From contig JANQRW010000047.1 in assembly GCA_028284365.1 (NCBI GenBank), positions 1 to 54,808 on the forward strand: 54,808 bases of DNA, given 5' to 3'. The DNA comes from Marinicella sp. Its GTDB lineage: Bacteria; Pseudomonadota; Gammaproteobacteria; Xanthomonadales; Marinicellaceae. The notes under the pieces are model-generated. The model was not told the DNA's origin and made no database searches. It saw only the letters and a list, made by a program, of their open reading frames with translations. Each line of letters starts with the position of its first letter. Within the stretch, counting starts at the first letter, position 1. Both the position numbers and the translations under genes were made by a program. This document shows, one piece after another, positions 15,719 to 24,841 of the stretch.

Positions 15719-18250
15719 TTATTGAGTCTTTCTGATCAAGTCTGCTAAGAATATCGAGTTGATGATCCACCTTTGTGTACCATACCAAAAAGCACGAAAA
15801 TTGGGGTTGAATCCAAATTTGATGATGCTGCCTCGACCTGATTTCTGTGCCAAAACAAGAGGAGCGTCTTCCAGTTTTTCTGCCCAATATTCTGAAATGT
15901 AGCCAGCTGCTTTAAGCTGCTTTGATACCTGTAAAGGCACGTTATAAAACGTTTTGCTTTTTACTTCAGGTTTGGCTAAAACAGCATTGCCTTTCATCAA
16001 TACATGCTGAGTAGATAAATGAGTACCAAAGGCCAATGGGTGGGTTAAATCAGCATCTGCGGCAATGATCGCTCCACCCAGCACTTTTTCAGCATAATCC
16101 GTTTCATAATCGCCATAAGCTTTACGCTCTGTACTTTGGTCTTTTTGGGTTTGTTTTTCTTCCTTGGTCTTCGCTGACTTTTTAGAACCCTGTTTGTCAC
16201 CACTTTGTAGGTTTTTCTCAACCCAGTTCGCTGCTTTTTGTAATGCAATCAAATGACCACCACCTTTCACCCATGTATCCAGTTTTTTGGTGATTTTGTC
16301 ATTCAGTGCGGATTTGTAATTGCCACTAGGCATGATGATGTGGGTGTAATCATGTAGGTCTACCTGATTAATGTGTGACAAGCGAACTTTAGTAATAGGC
16401 ATATACACTTGTGTATCGAATAAATGCCATAGGCTTCCAGCTTGATAGGCATCCACGCCCATACCTACCATCATCATAACTTTGGGTGTTTCCAGTTTTT
16501 GCACTTTGGGCGAACCCAAGTCCACACCTTTGTCTGCCAATGAAGTATTCAGCGGGTACCATTGAACGGCAAACACATCGGTGATGGTACTCAGTGTTGA
16601 AAACAATTCATCTTCATTGCTTTGTTCTGTAATTGGTAAGATGAAACTGCCAGCTGGAACTGTAACACCATCAATGTTAAGCGCCTTGCCAGTGATAAAC
16701 ACTTCTTTGTTCTGCTGGCTCAAATAATGTAAGGCTGCGGGGGCATTCCCACTGCTCCAATCAAACACATAAGCTTTGGCATTTTTCACATAACCATTGT
16801 TCGGTTTGTGGGCTATAGCCTCGCTACTGGTGTCAAGGCTGGAAGTCACTTTTGCCCAAGGCAATCCCCATGCCATACCAAGGTTCCAGGCAGACACATC
16901 ATAAAAAGTATTGTCATTGAAAGAAGTGTCGGTGTTAAACAAAGATTGAACCAGGGTGGTTTGATCTTGATTCAGTGGAATGTATACCGATGTGTTTTTC
17001 TTGAATGTATGCCCTTTAATGGTTTTGTCAGAAGCTAAAGTCATAAAAGAAATGCGGTGCGAAGAAAGGTATTGTTGCAGCTTGTTTGCTGTATAAGTAT
17101 TGTGACTGACATCCAATAAATAGCCTCGGTGCGCTAATTTTGAAGCATCTCGTTTGGCTTGTTTGAAGAAGTTTTTCTTGTAGTCAATGAAGTCTTGCCG
17201 ATGTGCTTGTGCGCCACGTAAAGTTGAGCGTGCAGTGAGAAACTGGTTGCGTATGCCGTTAGCTAATGTGGTTTGACCGTTTTGGGTATCAATCACACCA
17301 CCCATGGCGCGGGCTTGTTCAAATAAGATACCAATGCTGCCTTGTAAGTCGGGGTAGGTTGAACCTTTTCCTGGATAAAAATCATCAAAGCTTTCTTCGT
17401 TGTAGTAGCGTTGACCAACTTGGTCTAAAGCTTCAGCATGAAATTTAGCCAGTTCGTTGGTGAGCTCTACATTCTTATCTGAAATCAATGGGTTTTTGCG
17501 ACTGGGAACACCTGGCTGAAAGAAAAAAGTGGCCGCTGAACCCATTTCGTGATGATCGGTGAGAATGTGTGGTTGCCAGTCATGGAATTGTTGAATGCGC
17601 GCTTTGGACTCAGTTTGGGTCAGTAACAACCAATCACGGTTTAAATCGAACCAGTAATGATTGGTACGACCATTGGGCCATTGTTCTACATGTGAGATGT
17701 CGTTGGCATCGGTTACGGTAGTGAGTGAGCGATTGTTATTGACATAGGTAGTGAATCGAGACAAACCATCTGGGTTAAAACTGGGGTCGATCAAGACCAC
17801 AGTATCTTGTAACGCATCTTGAATGCCCTGATTGTTGGTGGCCAATAAGTACCAAGCGAAAAGTACCGAAGCATTGGAACCGCTGGATTCATTACCATGG
17901 ACACTGAAACCGTTAAGAATTTTTAAGACGTTAGGATCTGACTTGACTTGCTCTATGTTTTGTATATTCTCTGCTGAGCTGATGGCCAACATAACTAAGC
18001 GTCGTCCCTCATTACTGCGTCCATAATCAATGAGTTTGGCATTGGGTCTGGAAGCCGCCAGCATGCTTAAATAACTGATTAATTGATCATGGCGTAAGTG
18101 TCTTTCACCCAGCTGTTGATCCAGTACAGTCTCTGGTGGTGGAATGCTGGCATCAAACATTTCACCTTCGGGTAAGTAAAACTCAAGTGGCTTGGCAAAG
18201 TTGGCAGGTGCGATCAACACCATGGTGAGCAAAATAAAGATTTTTTTCAT
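15719..18250 (-). CDS. Secreted M14 family zinc carboxypeptidase
   Basis: This 843-residue protein has a signal peptide (1-19). The M14 domain spans roughly residues 50-350, with zinc ligands His118 and Glu121 in SVHGNESSG, the third His at 233/234 in TDHHEMGS, and catalytic Glu311 in GILFEQAR. The NPDGLSRFT and LNRDW segments are typical. A long C-terminal part (about 480-843) includes a low-complexity Lys/Glu/Gln linker near 680-705, and is not assigned. It is the last gene of the rdgC operon, starting 1 nt after the cca stop. A periplasmic or outer-surface peptidase with scavenging function is likely. Confidence 0.88.
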   Translation of the reverse strand: MKKIFILLTMVLIAPANFAKPLEFYLPEGEMFDASIPPPETVLDQQLGERHLRHDQLISYLSMLAASRPNAKLIDYGRSNEGRRLVMLAISSAENIQNIEQVKSDPNVLKILNGFSVHGNESSGSNASVLFAWYLLATNNQGIQDALQDTVVLIDPSFNPDGLSRFTTYVNNNRSLTTVTDANDISHVEQWPNGRTNHYWFDLNRDWLLLTQTESKARIQQFHDWQPHILTDHHEMGSAATFFFQPGVPSRKNPLISDKNVELTNELAKFHAEALDQVGQRYYNEESFDDFYPGKGSTYPDLQGSIGILFEQARAMGGVIDTQNGQTTLANGIRNQFLTARSTLRGAQAHRQDFIDYKKNFFKQAKRDASKLAHRGYLLDVSHNTYTANKLQQYLSSHRISFMTLASDKTIKGHTFKKNTSVYIPLNQDQTTLVQSLFNTDTSFNDNTFYDVSAWNLGMAWGLPWAKVTSSLDTSSEAIAHKPNNGYVKNAKAYVFDWSSGNAPAALHYLSQQNKEVFITGKALNIDGVTVPAGSFILPITEQSNEDELFSTLSTITDVFAVQWYPLNTSLADKGVDLGSPKVQKLETPKVMMMVGMGVDAYQAGSLWHLFDTQVYMPITKVRLSHINQVDLHDYTHIIMPSGNYKSALNDKITKKLDTWVKGGGHLIALQKAANWVEKNLQSGDKQGSKKSAKTKEEKQTQKDQSTERKAYGDYETDYAEKVLGGAIIAADADLTHPLAFGTHLSTQHVLMKGNAVLAKPEVKSKTFYNVPLQVSKQLKAAGYISEYWAEKLEDAPLVLAQKSGRGSIIKFGFNPNFRAFWYGTQRWIINSIFLADLIRKTQ

Positions 18251-18251
18251 G

Positions 18252-19499
18252 TTATTTTTGTATCAGTTCTTGTTTCTTTGATTGTAAGGCAGATATGCGC
18301 AGTTGTCTAATTTGTTGGCCCAACTCTTCGCCCTGATAACCATGTTCAAACAGTGGTTGTTTATCGATGTTACGTGCTGCCTGATACAAGCTCCTAATAT
18401 AATCGGCTTGAGGGTAAGTTTGGAATGCCTCACCCCAACGCCCGGTGGCGTCAGCTTCACAGGCCAGAACAAATTTTTCCAATAATTTTGGCTGTCGATA
18501 AGCATTTAAGCGGCTGAAAAGTTTTTCTATGGTGGTGGCACGCAGCTCCATAATGGTGTGTGCGTGCAAATGCCACTGACACACCAACAATGCCAGTTTT
18601 TTATAGTGGTTGGGTACTTTCAAACGCTGGCTAACTGCCTTGACCAATGGGACGCCAGCTGATTCATGGCCGCGGTGACTGGGTAGAATGTCTTTGGGTG
18701 TGATGCCTTTGCCCAAATCGTGCACCATCACCGCGTAGGCTACATCATTGTCTAAATCTTTGGCTTGGTCGATGGCCAGCATGGCATGTAATCCGGTATC
18801 TATTTCCGGGTGCCATTTTTTGGTTTGGGGAATACCAAATAAACAATCAATTTCTGGTAACAGCCTCGCTAAAGCGCCACATTCACGCAAAGTCATAAAA
18901 AAAACCGAAGGCGTTTTCTGATTCAATGCGTTTTTGATTTCTTGCCAAACCCGTTCGGCCACTAACGTTTCCATTTCATCAGAATCTACTAACTTTTGCA
19001 TCAGCGCTAAAGTGTCAGGATGAACTTTGAAACCGAGATGAGCAAAGCGACTCATAAACCGTGCCACTCGCAAAACCCGAACAGGATCTTCGGCAAAGGC
19101 AGATGAAACATGTCTCAACACACCATTTTTAAGGTCATCTGCGCCACCAAATGGATCAATCAGCTCCCCATCATGGCTCAGAGCCATGGCATTGATGGTT
19201 AAATCGCGGCGTAACAGATCATCTTTTAAAGTTACGCTGGGATCTGTGTTAAAAACAAACCCATGGTAACCTTTGCCAGATTTACGTTCAGTTCTGGCCA
19301 AGGCATACTCATCCTTGGTTTCAGGGTGTAAAAACACAGGGAAATCTTTGCCGATGGGCAAAAAGCCTTGCGCCGCCATGGCTTCAGGGGTGGAGCCAAC
19401 CACCACATAATCTTTGTCCTTGATGGTCAAGCCAAGCAAGTTATCACGCACAGCACCACCTACCAGATAAGTACCTGTCTGTGGCATACCTTTACTCAT
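18252..19499 (-). CDS. cca: Multifunctional CCA tRNA nucleotidyltransferase
   Basis: This enzyme adds or repairs the CCA end of tRNAs. I use the ATG at 19499 (415 residues), whose ATGA overlaps the slt stop. The class II nucleotidyltransferase head shows YLVGGAVRDNLLG and catalytic DKDYVVVG. RRDLTINAMA and the RVLRVARFMSRF motif follow. An HD domain (VMVHDLGKG) near 250-265 marks the gammaproteobacterial multifunctional form with phosphatase and phosphodiesterase activity. Length agrees with E. coli Cca (412). Confidence 0.96.
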   Translation of the reverse strand: MSKGMPQTGTYLVGGAVRDNLLGLTIKDKDYVVVGSTPEAMAAQGFLPIGKDFPVFLHPETKDEYALARTERKSGKGYHGFVFNTDPSVTLKDDLLRRDLTINAMALSHDGELIDPFGGADDLKNGVLRHVSSAFAEDPVRVLRVARFMSRFAHLGFKVHPDTLALMQKLVDSDEMETLVAERVWQEIKNALNQKTPSVFFMTLRECGALARLLPEIDCLFGIPQTKKWHPEIDTGLHAMLAIDQAKDLDNDVAYAVMVHDLGKGITPKDILPSHRGHESAGVPLVKAVSQRLKVPNHYKKLALLVCQWHLHAHTIMELRATTIEKLFSRLNAYRQPKLLEKFVLACEADATGRWGEAFQTYPQADYIRSLYQAARNIDKQPLFEHGYQGEELGQQIRQLRISALQSKKQELIQK

Positions 19500-21481
19500 G
19501 GTCCGCAAGTGGCGTTGACGGTTTGTTGACTGACTGTGCTGTTAGGCCAGGCTTGGGGTATGGCTCCATCAATAGGCATGGTCGGCATCCAGCTCGAAAT
19601 TCTTCTGGGTGTTTGGTTAGTCAACCAATCATAGATGGTGACATTGGACAAAATTTTAGTGATGTAATTTCTGGTTTCTTTGAAAGGAATGGTTTCAATC
19701 CAAATATCCGGAGATGTGGAGAAACCGGTACTCCAGTCAATTGATTTACCTTCACCTGCATTGTAGGCGGCGGCGACTAAAATGGGGTGGTTGAACTGTT
19801 TGTACAGGTTTTTTTGATATTGAACCCCAAGTTTGATATTCAAAGCGGGTCGATGCAAGTCACTGTTGTTACCGATGCTCAAGCCTAGTTGCTTGGCCAC
19901 TGATTTGGCAGTTGGAGGGATCAACTGCATCAGGCCATGGGCATTGGCATGTGATACAGCGTCTTTGGCCCAGGCGCTTTCCTGTTTGATGATGGCCATC
20001 ACCCATTGTGGCAGCGGGTTGGTGCTGTTGGTCTCATTTTTGATAATGGATTGATGCGCAATTGGGTAACGCCAATCATAGTTATGCCACAAACCCAAAT
20101 CAGCCATTGTGGTGATGGCTTTGGCATACCAACCTTCATTTTTTACTCGTTCTGCCAATGCAATTTTTTGATCTCGAGTGAGGCTTTTGTACTGGGTGTT
20201 CCATTCACGCCGTGCCGATGTTAACAAACCTGCGTGGTGTAACTCAATGGCTCTGATGATTGCATCAGGTGGTGTGAAGTTTTTTATTTGCACTGTTACT
20301 GGTTTTTTACACATGCGATAAGGTTGGCGTAAATGATCAGCAGCAAGGAAACCATAGTAGTTGGTTTTTTTGCTCAAAGCATTGAAAATCTTTTTCGCTT
20401 CTTCCTGTTTGCCAGTTTTTGCCATGGCTCTGGCACTCCAGTACTGCCAACGATCCTGGGAGAGCTGGCGCAGGGTCATTTGTTTTAAGGAATCCAATAC
20501 ACTGTGCCACTGCCCAAGGTTCAAATAATAGCGCACTATCCATGCCATAATTTGATCATCTTTCATTGTGGCAGGTAGTTGTTGCATGGCATTGATTGAA
20601 AAAGGTTCATAGTCAGTGGCTGCAAACAGTGCCATGGTGCGCTCGATTTGATGGCGATGCTCTTCAGATAATCTGTGTGAAGCTCTGATGTTTGGCCATA
20701 TTTGGTATAAAGTTGCAGGCATTTTTTTTGCCATGCGCATACTGGTTTTGTATATCAACCAGGGTAATTCAGGGTTACTGGGCCATCGAAAGGACTTTTC
20801 AATACCGGCTTTAGGGTCGCGCATCAAATCAATGGCTTGGTCTACCCAGTCAGGAGCTTTGGAGAGTTGTTTCTTGAGATGCTGTGCCAATGAGATGTTG
20901 TTGCTTTCAAAGGTTAGCTTTATTCTTTGGAGTATCAATGCATCAGTCAAATGGCCTTGTTTTTGCCACCATTTAAACGCTGGATTGCAGCTACTTGGTG
21001 CTGATAAACCCGACATCCACATGGTTTGAATCAAGGGGGCTAAACCTTGGGTTTGTTGTTGTTTGATTCTGGCGCGTAAGTACCAGCATTGGCGCTTACC
21101 TTGGTCAAATCCTTTATGGTATTTAAGGTAGGTCTGCCATTTCTTTTGTTCACCTAAGGCATCCAACAAATGTTTTTTGAGTTGTCTATTCAATGGACTA
21201 TCGGGATGCTTCAGTTTGAAATCGGCAATCGCTTTTTCAGGTAAGTTTTTGATGTCACTGCGAACCAGTGCGTAGTCCAGATAATGGGTGAGCGGATAGT
21301 TAGCTAATGCCCCTCTGCGCTGGCTCACTTGTTTTTTATCACCTTTTAGTGCCTGGCTGTAAAGTGTTCGGAAAAGTTTACGTTCATTGTCAGTGGCGCT
21401 AAAAACTGGTTGGTGTTGGAACAACAGGCACATCGTGGTGATTATCATGAAGGTTAACGAATGGCTGTTTTTGTGGGTCAT
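19496..21481 (-). CDS. slt: Soluble lytic murein transglycosylase (Slt70-like)
   Basis: This periplasmic enzyme would cleave the MurNAc-GlcNAc bond and form 1,6-anhydro ends. The 661 residues start with a signal peptide (about 1-29). A long helical superhelix (35-460) follows, typical of the Slt70 doughnut. The C-terminal catalytic domain has Glu501 in KQESAWAKDAVS, HGLMQLIPPTA near 515-525, and AAYNAGEG. It starts 2 nt after the HD gene and overlaps cca by 4 nt. Confidence 0.94.
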   Translation of the reverse strand: MTHKNSHSLTFMIITTMCLLFQHQPVFSATDNERKLFRTLYSQALKGDKKQVSQRRGALANYPLTHYLDYALVRSDIKNLPEKAIADFKLKHPDSPLNRQLKKHLLDALGEQKKWQTYLKYHKGFDQGKRQCWYLRARIKQQQTQGLAPLIQTMWMSGLSAPSSCNPAFKWWQKQGHLTDALILQRIKLTFESNNISLAQHLKKQLSKAPDWVDQAIDLMRDPKAGIEKSFRWPSNPELPWLIYKTSMRMAKKMPATLYQIWPNIRASHRLSEEHRHQIERTMALFAATDYEPFSINAMQQLPATMKDDQIMAWIVRYYLNLGQWHSVLDSLKQMTLRQLSQDRWQYWSARAMAKTGKQEEAKKIFNALSKKTNYYGFLAADHLRQPYRMCKKPVTVQIKNFTPPDAIIRAIELHHAGLLTSARREWNTQYKSLTRDQKIALAERVKNEGWYAKAITTMADLGLWHNYDWRYPIAHQSIIKNETNSTNPLPQWVMAIIKQESAWAKDAVSHANAHGLMQLIPPTAKSVAKQLGLSIGNNSDLHRPALNIKLGVQYQKNLYKQFNHPILVAAAYNAGEGKSIDWSTGFSTSPDIWIETIPFKETRNYITKILSNVTIYDWLTNQTPRRISSWMPTMPIDGAIPQAWPNSTVSQQTVNATCGP

Positions 21482-21483
21482 GT

Positions 21484-22155
21484 TTATGTGATTTCCTGTT
21501 CTAATTGTTGTAAAAATGAACGCATATAATCATGCCTTTGGATTGCTTCCTTTTTTCCTGAGGCCGTTTGGAATGTATCCTTCAAGGTCAACAGTTTAGT
21601 ATAAAAGTGATCGATTATAGCCGCCTGATCATCAGGTTTTCTATGGTAACAAAAAGGGTCTTCACGAAATGTTAAAGGATGACCAAACATTGCACCAACC
21701 AACATGGTTCTGGCTATACCTATGGCACCCAAGGCATCCATGCGATCAGCATCTTGTACCACTTTGGCCTCAAGCGACTCACAAATGACGTTCGCTGAAA
21801 AACTGTGAGCCATGATGGCATGGTGAATTTGTTGCAGCTCGGCATGCGGGTAGTGCCATTTTTTTAACAATCTGACAGCCTTGTCAGCAGCCATTTTTGA
21901 AGCTTGGTTGCGAAGAGGTGAATCTTTGGCCACTTGCACACAATCGTGTAACCATGCCGCTGGCAACACCACCCACATATTGGCTTGTTCAGTGGCACAA
22001 AACTGCTTGGCAGATTTAACCACGCGTTTGATGTGGGAGATGTCATGACCAGCATCAACTGCTTCTATGGATACCACATGCCCTTCAAAAACAGCTTCCC
22101 AGTGTTTCAGTTCTTTTTGTGTCATCACATTGTCAGACAGTGTTTTTTTCGACAT
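21484..22155 (-). CDS. HD domain phosphohydrolase (YedJ-like)
   Basis: I use the ATG at 22155 (223 residues), one base after the rdgC stop; the longer TTG start would lie inside rdgC. Metal-binding HD motifs are visible: His in GHDISHIKRVV, the HD pair in WLHDCVQVA, His residues in HHAIMAHSF and Asp in VQDADRMDALG. This order matches the YedJ/YpgQ group, which hydrolyses phosphate esters or nucleotides. The substrate is not known. The link with rdgC and slt is by operon only. Confidence 0.88.
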   Translation of the reverse strand: MSKKTLSDNVMTQKELKHWEAVFEGHVVSIEAVDAGHDISHIKRVVKSAKQFCATEQANMWVVLPAAWLHDCVQVAKDSPLRNQASKMAADKAVRLLKKWHYPHAELQQIHHAIMAHSFSANVICESLEAKVVQDADRMDALGAIGIARTMLVGAMFGHPLTFREDPFCYHRKPDDQAAIIDHFYTKLLTLKDTFQTASGKKEAIQRHDYMRSFLQQLEQEIT

Positions 22156-22156
22156 T

Positions 22157-23056
22157 TCAGTGGCTTCCAAAAATCTCAAATATTGATTTCAATAGTGCCC
22201 TTAATTCTAGACTGAACAAGGTGAAACGGCTGTCTAATAATTGCCACTCTGATTCAATCGACTCATCATCCAATTGGTCTAATACGATGTCAGTGAACTT
22301 GATCTTTTTAATACCCATATCATGTGCCAGCACCAGCTCAATCCGATCATGATATGCCAAACCCAGTTCAGTTACCAAATATCCGTTGTCAATGTGTAAC
22401 TTCATCTGATCATCCAAATGAGCAATATTCCTGCCCCTGACCACGCCTTTACTGTCATCTAAGGTTTCCAGTACAATTTCATTGTCCAACTCGAAACCAC
22501 CATCGCCTTGGGCCTTGATTACCCACCCAGTTAATACTTGAGCCACAGACGATGATGGTCCAAAAGCGGAAGCTTTGAATGAACCTAAAGTTTGACGCAA
22601 CTGTGATACCAAATCCTCAGCAACATTTTGGCTGGCGCAATCTACAACTAATAAATTAAGTTTTAAATCAATATAAGCACTGATGGTTTTTGGTTTAACA
22701 AATGCCTGTGGCAGCATTTCCAACATCAACTGTTGCTTCATGTCGGTTTGTTGTTTGCGGCCTGGTTTCTGTCCAGATTCCACTTTGATTGATTCTAGTT
22801 GTTGGTTCAGTTGGTGATTGACAACTGCTGCCGGCAACACTTTTTCTTCAACACCAAGGGTGAATAAAAGGGCTTCTCCACTTTGTAATACAAACAACTC
22901 ACTGTCCGTACCAAAAGGGGAAACCCAACCTTTAGAAACTGCTTCCATGGGGGCACAGGCTTTGAGGGCATCACTTTTCAAAGCATCAGAAAGCTGTTCA
23001 GCATTCAGTGCAAAATTTTCGTTGAGTTGAAACAAACGGGCATTTTTAAACCACAT
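22157..23056 (-). CDS. rdgC: Recombination-associated protein RdgC
   Basis: RdgC is a ring-shaped, sequence-independent DNA-binding protein of the nucleoid that restrains RecA. The 299 residues begin MWFKNARLFQL and continue with GWVSPFG near 44-50, both classic for the family. SYIDLKLNLL-like and AYHDRIELVL segments also fit. Length is as in E. coli (303). It is the first gene of the five-gene operon, behind a palindrome-rich region shared with the divergent small gene at 23220. Confidence 0.95.
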   Translation of the reverse strand: MWFKNARLFQLNENFALNAEQLSDALKSDALKACAPMEAVSKGWVSPFGTDSELFVLQSGEALLFTLGVEEKVLPAAVVNHQLNQQLESIKVESGQKPGRKQQTDMKQQLMLEMLPQAFVKPKTISAYIDLKLNLLVVDCASQNVAEDLVSQLRQTLGSFKASAFGPSSSVAQVLTGWVIKAQGDGGFELDNEIVLETLDDSKGVVRGRNIAHLDDQMKLHIDNGYLVTELGLAYHDRIELVLAHDMGIKKIKFTDIVLDQLDDESIESEWQLLDSRFTLFSLELRALLKSIFEIFGSH

Positions 23057-23092
23057 AAATTATCCACTATTAAAAACCAGCTATTTTAGTCA

Positions 23093-23123
23093 ATTATGTC
23101 CGTCTTGGCTGACATAATGTCAG
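23093..23123. promoter_or_regulatory. Overlapping palindromes between rdgC and the first DRR gene
   Basis: CTGACAT-A-ATGTCAG (23109-23123) is a perfect palindrome around one base. Its left arm also pairs with an upstream copy: ATTATGTC (23093-23100) and GACATAAT (23111-23118). Three half-sites of the form ATGTC/GACAT thus lie in the divergent intergenic region. A dimeric regulator site is likely; the protein is unknown. Confidence 0.45.
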
Positions 23124-23219
23124 TATTTCTGGTGCAAAAAATCACGTTGTGTTATTTTAATACGAGGTATGCTGAGAATATCAGTTCTGAAATAAATACA
23201 GCAGAAAAAAGGTGGAGGC

Positions 23220-23402
23220 ATGTTCGGTTTTTTTAAGAAGAAAAAAAAAGAAGTTAAAAGAGTAGATAGACGAAAAAAACAAAGGCGCTCAGGACAACAA
23301 AGGCGAGAAGAGTTTCGCTGGGAAGACGGTAAACAAGACCGACGGTCAAATACTGATCGTCGAAAGAGCAACAACACTTGGGATGAGACAAACACTAAAT
23401 AA
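23220..23402 (+). CDS. Small Arg/Lys/Asp-rich DRR-repeat protein 1
   Basis: This 60-residue basic protein starts MFGFFKKKKK and then carries repeated DRR or QRR blocks: VDRRKKQRRS, GQQRREEF, KQDRRSNTDRRK. A GGAGG lies just before the ATG. No known domain is recognised. A second gene of the same style follows 117 nt later (23520), and the endings (NTDRRK) are nearly the same. This argues that both are real and related. Nucleic-acid binding or binding to an acidic partner is possible. The complementary-strand frame is a shadow. Confidence 0.6.
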   Translation: MFGFFKKKKKEVKRVDRRKKQRRSGQQRREEFRWEDGKQDRRSNTDRRKSNNTWDETNTK

Positions 23403-23519
23403 TCTTTAATTTTATTAAAAACCGTGCACTTTTTACTGAAATTGAGCCGATCTTATGGTAATTTTAACCTGTGTGAATCCATTGATGGATTAATAATAAT
23501 TAGAGAAAAGGTATAAAGT

Positions 23520-23687
23520 ATGTTTGAGAACAGAACTGCATCAGATGGTGGTGCCAGAAAAAAAGTCAGATACGAGCCAATTGAAAGAAGGCGTGGTGAT
23601 CGTCGAAGTGCTGCGTCTGATCGTCGTTCAGAACCTCGGAATGATGGGTCATCTGATCGTCGTAAAAACACCGACAGACGTAAGTAA
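23520..23687 (+). CDS. Small Arg/Asp-rich DRR-repeat protein 2
   Basis: This is a 55-residue frame. It starts MFENRTASDGGARKKVRYEP, continues IERRRGDRRSAASDRRSEPR, and ends SSDRRKNTDRRK. The four DRR motifs are spaced 6-11 residues apart in an otherwise hydrophilic, likely disordered chain. An AAGG lies 9 nt before the ATG. It shares the MF start, the DRR motifs and the NTDRRK end with its neighbour at 23220. I take the pair as a duplicated small-protein family. Longer overlapping frames (23524-23706 plus, 23453-23671 minus) lack such a pattern. Confidence 0.6.
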   Translation: MFENRTASDGGARKKVRYEPIERRRGDRRSAASDRRSEPRNDGSSDRRKNTDRRK

Positions 23688-23716
23688 TATTGGTAAAAAC
23701 AATTAAGGCATATGCA

Positions 23717-24841
23717 CTATCCGTGGATGGTGGTGTGTATGTCGAAAGCTTCAAGCTCGTTCAAAAATGCTTCTAAAGTGATTAAATTCACACAAGGCAT
23801 CATGCCAGATTGACAACCTAAACTTAATATCTTATCTGCCATAATGATGGCGGGAATAGCTGGGATTTGTGGCCCATGGTTCCCAAAGGCCTCTATGAAC
23901 CAGGTTTTCTCAATCTGTTCACCAGTAACATTCAGGGCTTTCATTGCAACATGCATTCCACCGTCCGTGGTACCGAATCGGTCGAACCAACGACTGGCCC
24001 GCAGCAGGCCTGCTGCACGTTTTTTGGGCTCTATGGGTAAGCCCATTTTGATTAACCAAGCCAAGAAACTGATACACCTGTGTAACAATTTACTTTCCAT
24101 ACCAGCAGCAAATCTGAGTTTTTCAATGTCATAGTAATCCGGTAATAAATCCAAATCTGGAGCCTCACAGTTACTCATCAAGCGGTTTTTAATACTTGGA
24201 TAGGATTGTAAGTAGGTATCACCCCAACCGTACTTTTTTCCTTTTACCGAAGGCCAAGGCTTCATCGGTTTGCCGATGTATGAGAGCACGGCTTCGGTGG
24301 TGGCTAAACCACGAGGTGTTCTTTGCCCTGGTGATATACCAATTTTTACTTGTGTAAAACTTTGGATTTGAAATTGTTGTTGTAAATGGGTCAATACTGC
24401 AGAAGACAGCGCTGGTACTGTACTGGCAGCTGTAATTGCAGTTAAGTTTTTAGTTTTAGCCAAATCATCAAAAGCCATCATGTGTTGAACATAATCACGA
24501 GAATCAGCTAAATCAATGTAGTGCGCACCGGCATTCAAAACCAATTCTACAATGTGAGTTTGCTGATCTTGAAAAGGGCCGCAGGTATGAATGACAAGAT
24601 CTGGGCTGAGTTTGTTTAGATGCACTCCTAATTGTTGGTTAACATCAAAACAAGACACCTTGATTTTAGCGTGGATATTATCTTGCATGATGTTGTTTTT
24701 TAAAGCTTCGGCTTGATGAAAATGGCGACCATTGATTGTGACCAGATAACCCTTATCACACAATGCCCGTACGATGCGGCTGCCAAAGGTGCCATAACCA
24801 CCGAGTACCAGAACATGTCCATTTTTAGCTCTGGTGTTCAT
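23717..24841 (-). CDS. Saccharopine-dehydrogenase-like NAD(P)-binding protein
   Basis: This 374-residue protein has an N-terminal Rossmann fold, with the dinucleotide motif GGYGTFGSRIVRAL at about 14-27 and NGRH near 35. DLVIHTCGPFQ near 80-90 and YIDLADSRDYV near 108-118 are typical of saccharopine dehydrogenase-like proteins. These are usually not lysine enzymes and their reaction is unknown. The gene overlaps the DUF4166 gene upstream by 17 nt. The same two families are found next to each other or fused in other bacteria, which suggests one functional unit. Confidence 0.84.
   Translation of the reverse strand: MNTRAKNGHVLVLGGYGTFGSRIVRALCDKGYLVTINGRHFHQAEALKNNIMQDNIHAKIKVSCFDVNQQLGVHLNKLSPDLVIHTCGPFQDQQTHIVELVLNAGAHYIDLADSRDYVQHMMAFDDLAKTKNLTAITAASTVPALSSAVLTHLQQQFQIQSFTQVKIGISPGQRTPRGLATTEAVLSYIGKPMKPWPSVKGKKYGWGDTYLQSYPSIKNRLMSNCEAPDLDLLPDYYDIEKLRFAAGMESKLLHRCISFLAWLIKMGLPIEPKKRAAGLLRASRWFDRFGTTDGGMHVAMKALNVTGEQIEKTWFIEAFGNHGPQIPAIPAIIMADKILSLGCQSGMMPCVNLITLEAFLNELEAFDIHTTIHG

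Noticed and set aside
23453-23671. Minus-strand frames opposite the DRR genes
   Set aside because: Arg codons CGT/CGA on the plus strand create open frames on the other strand; the peptides are low-complexity shadows.
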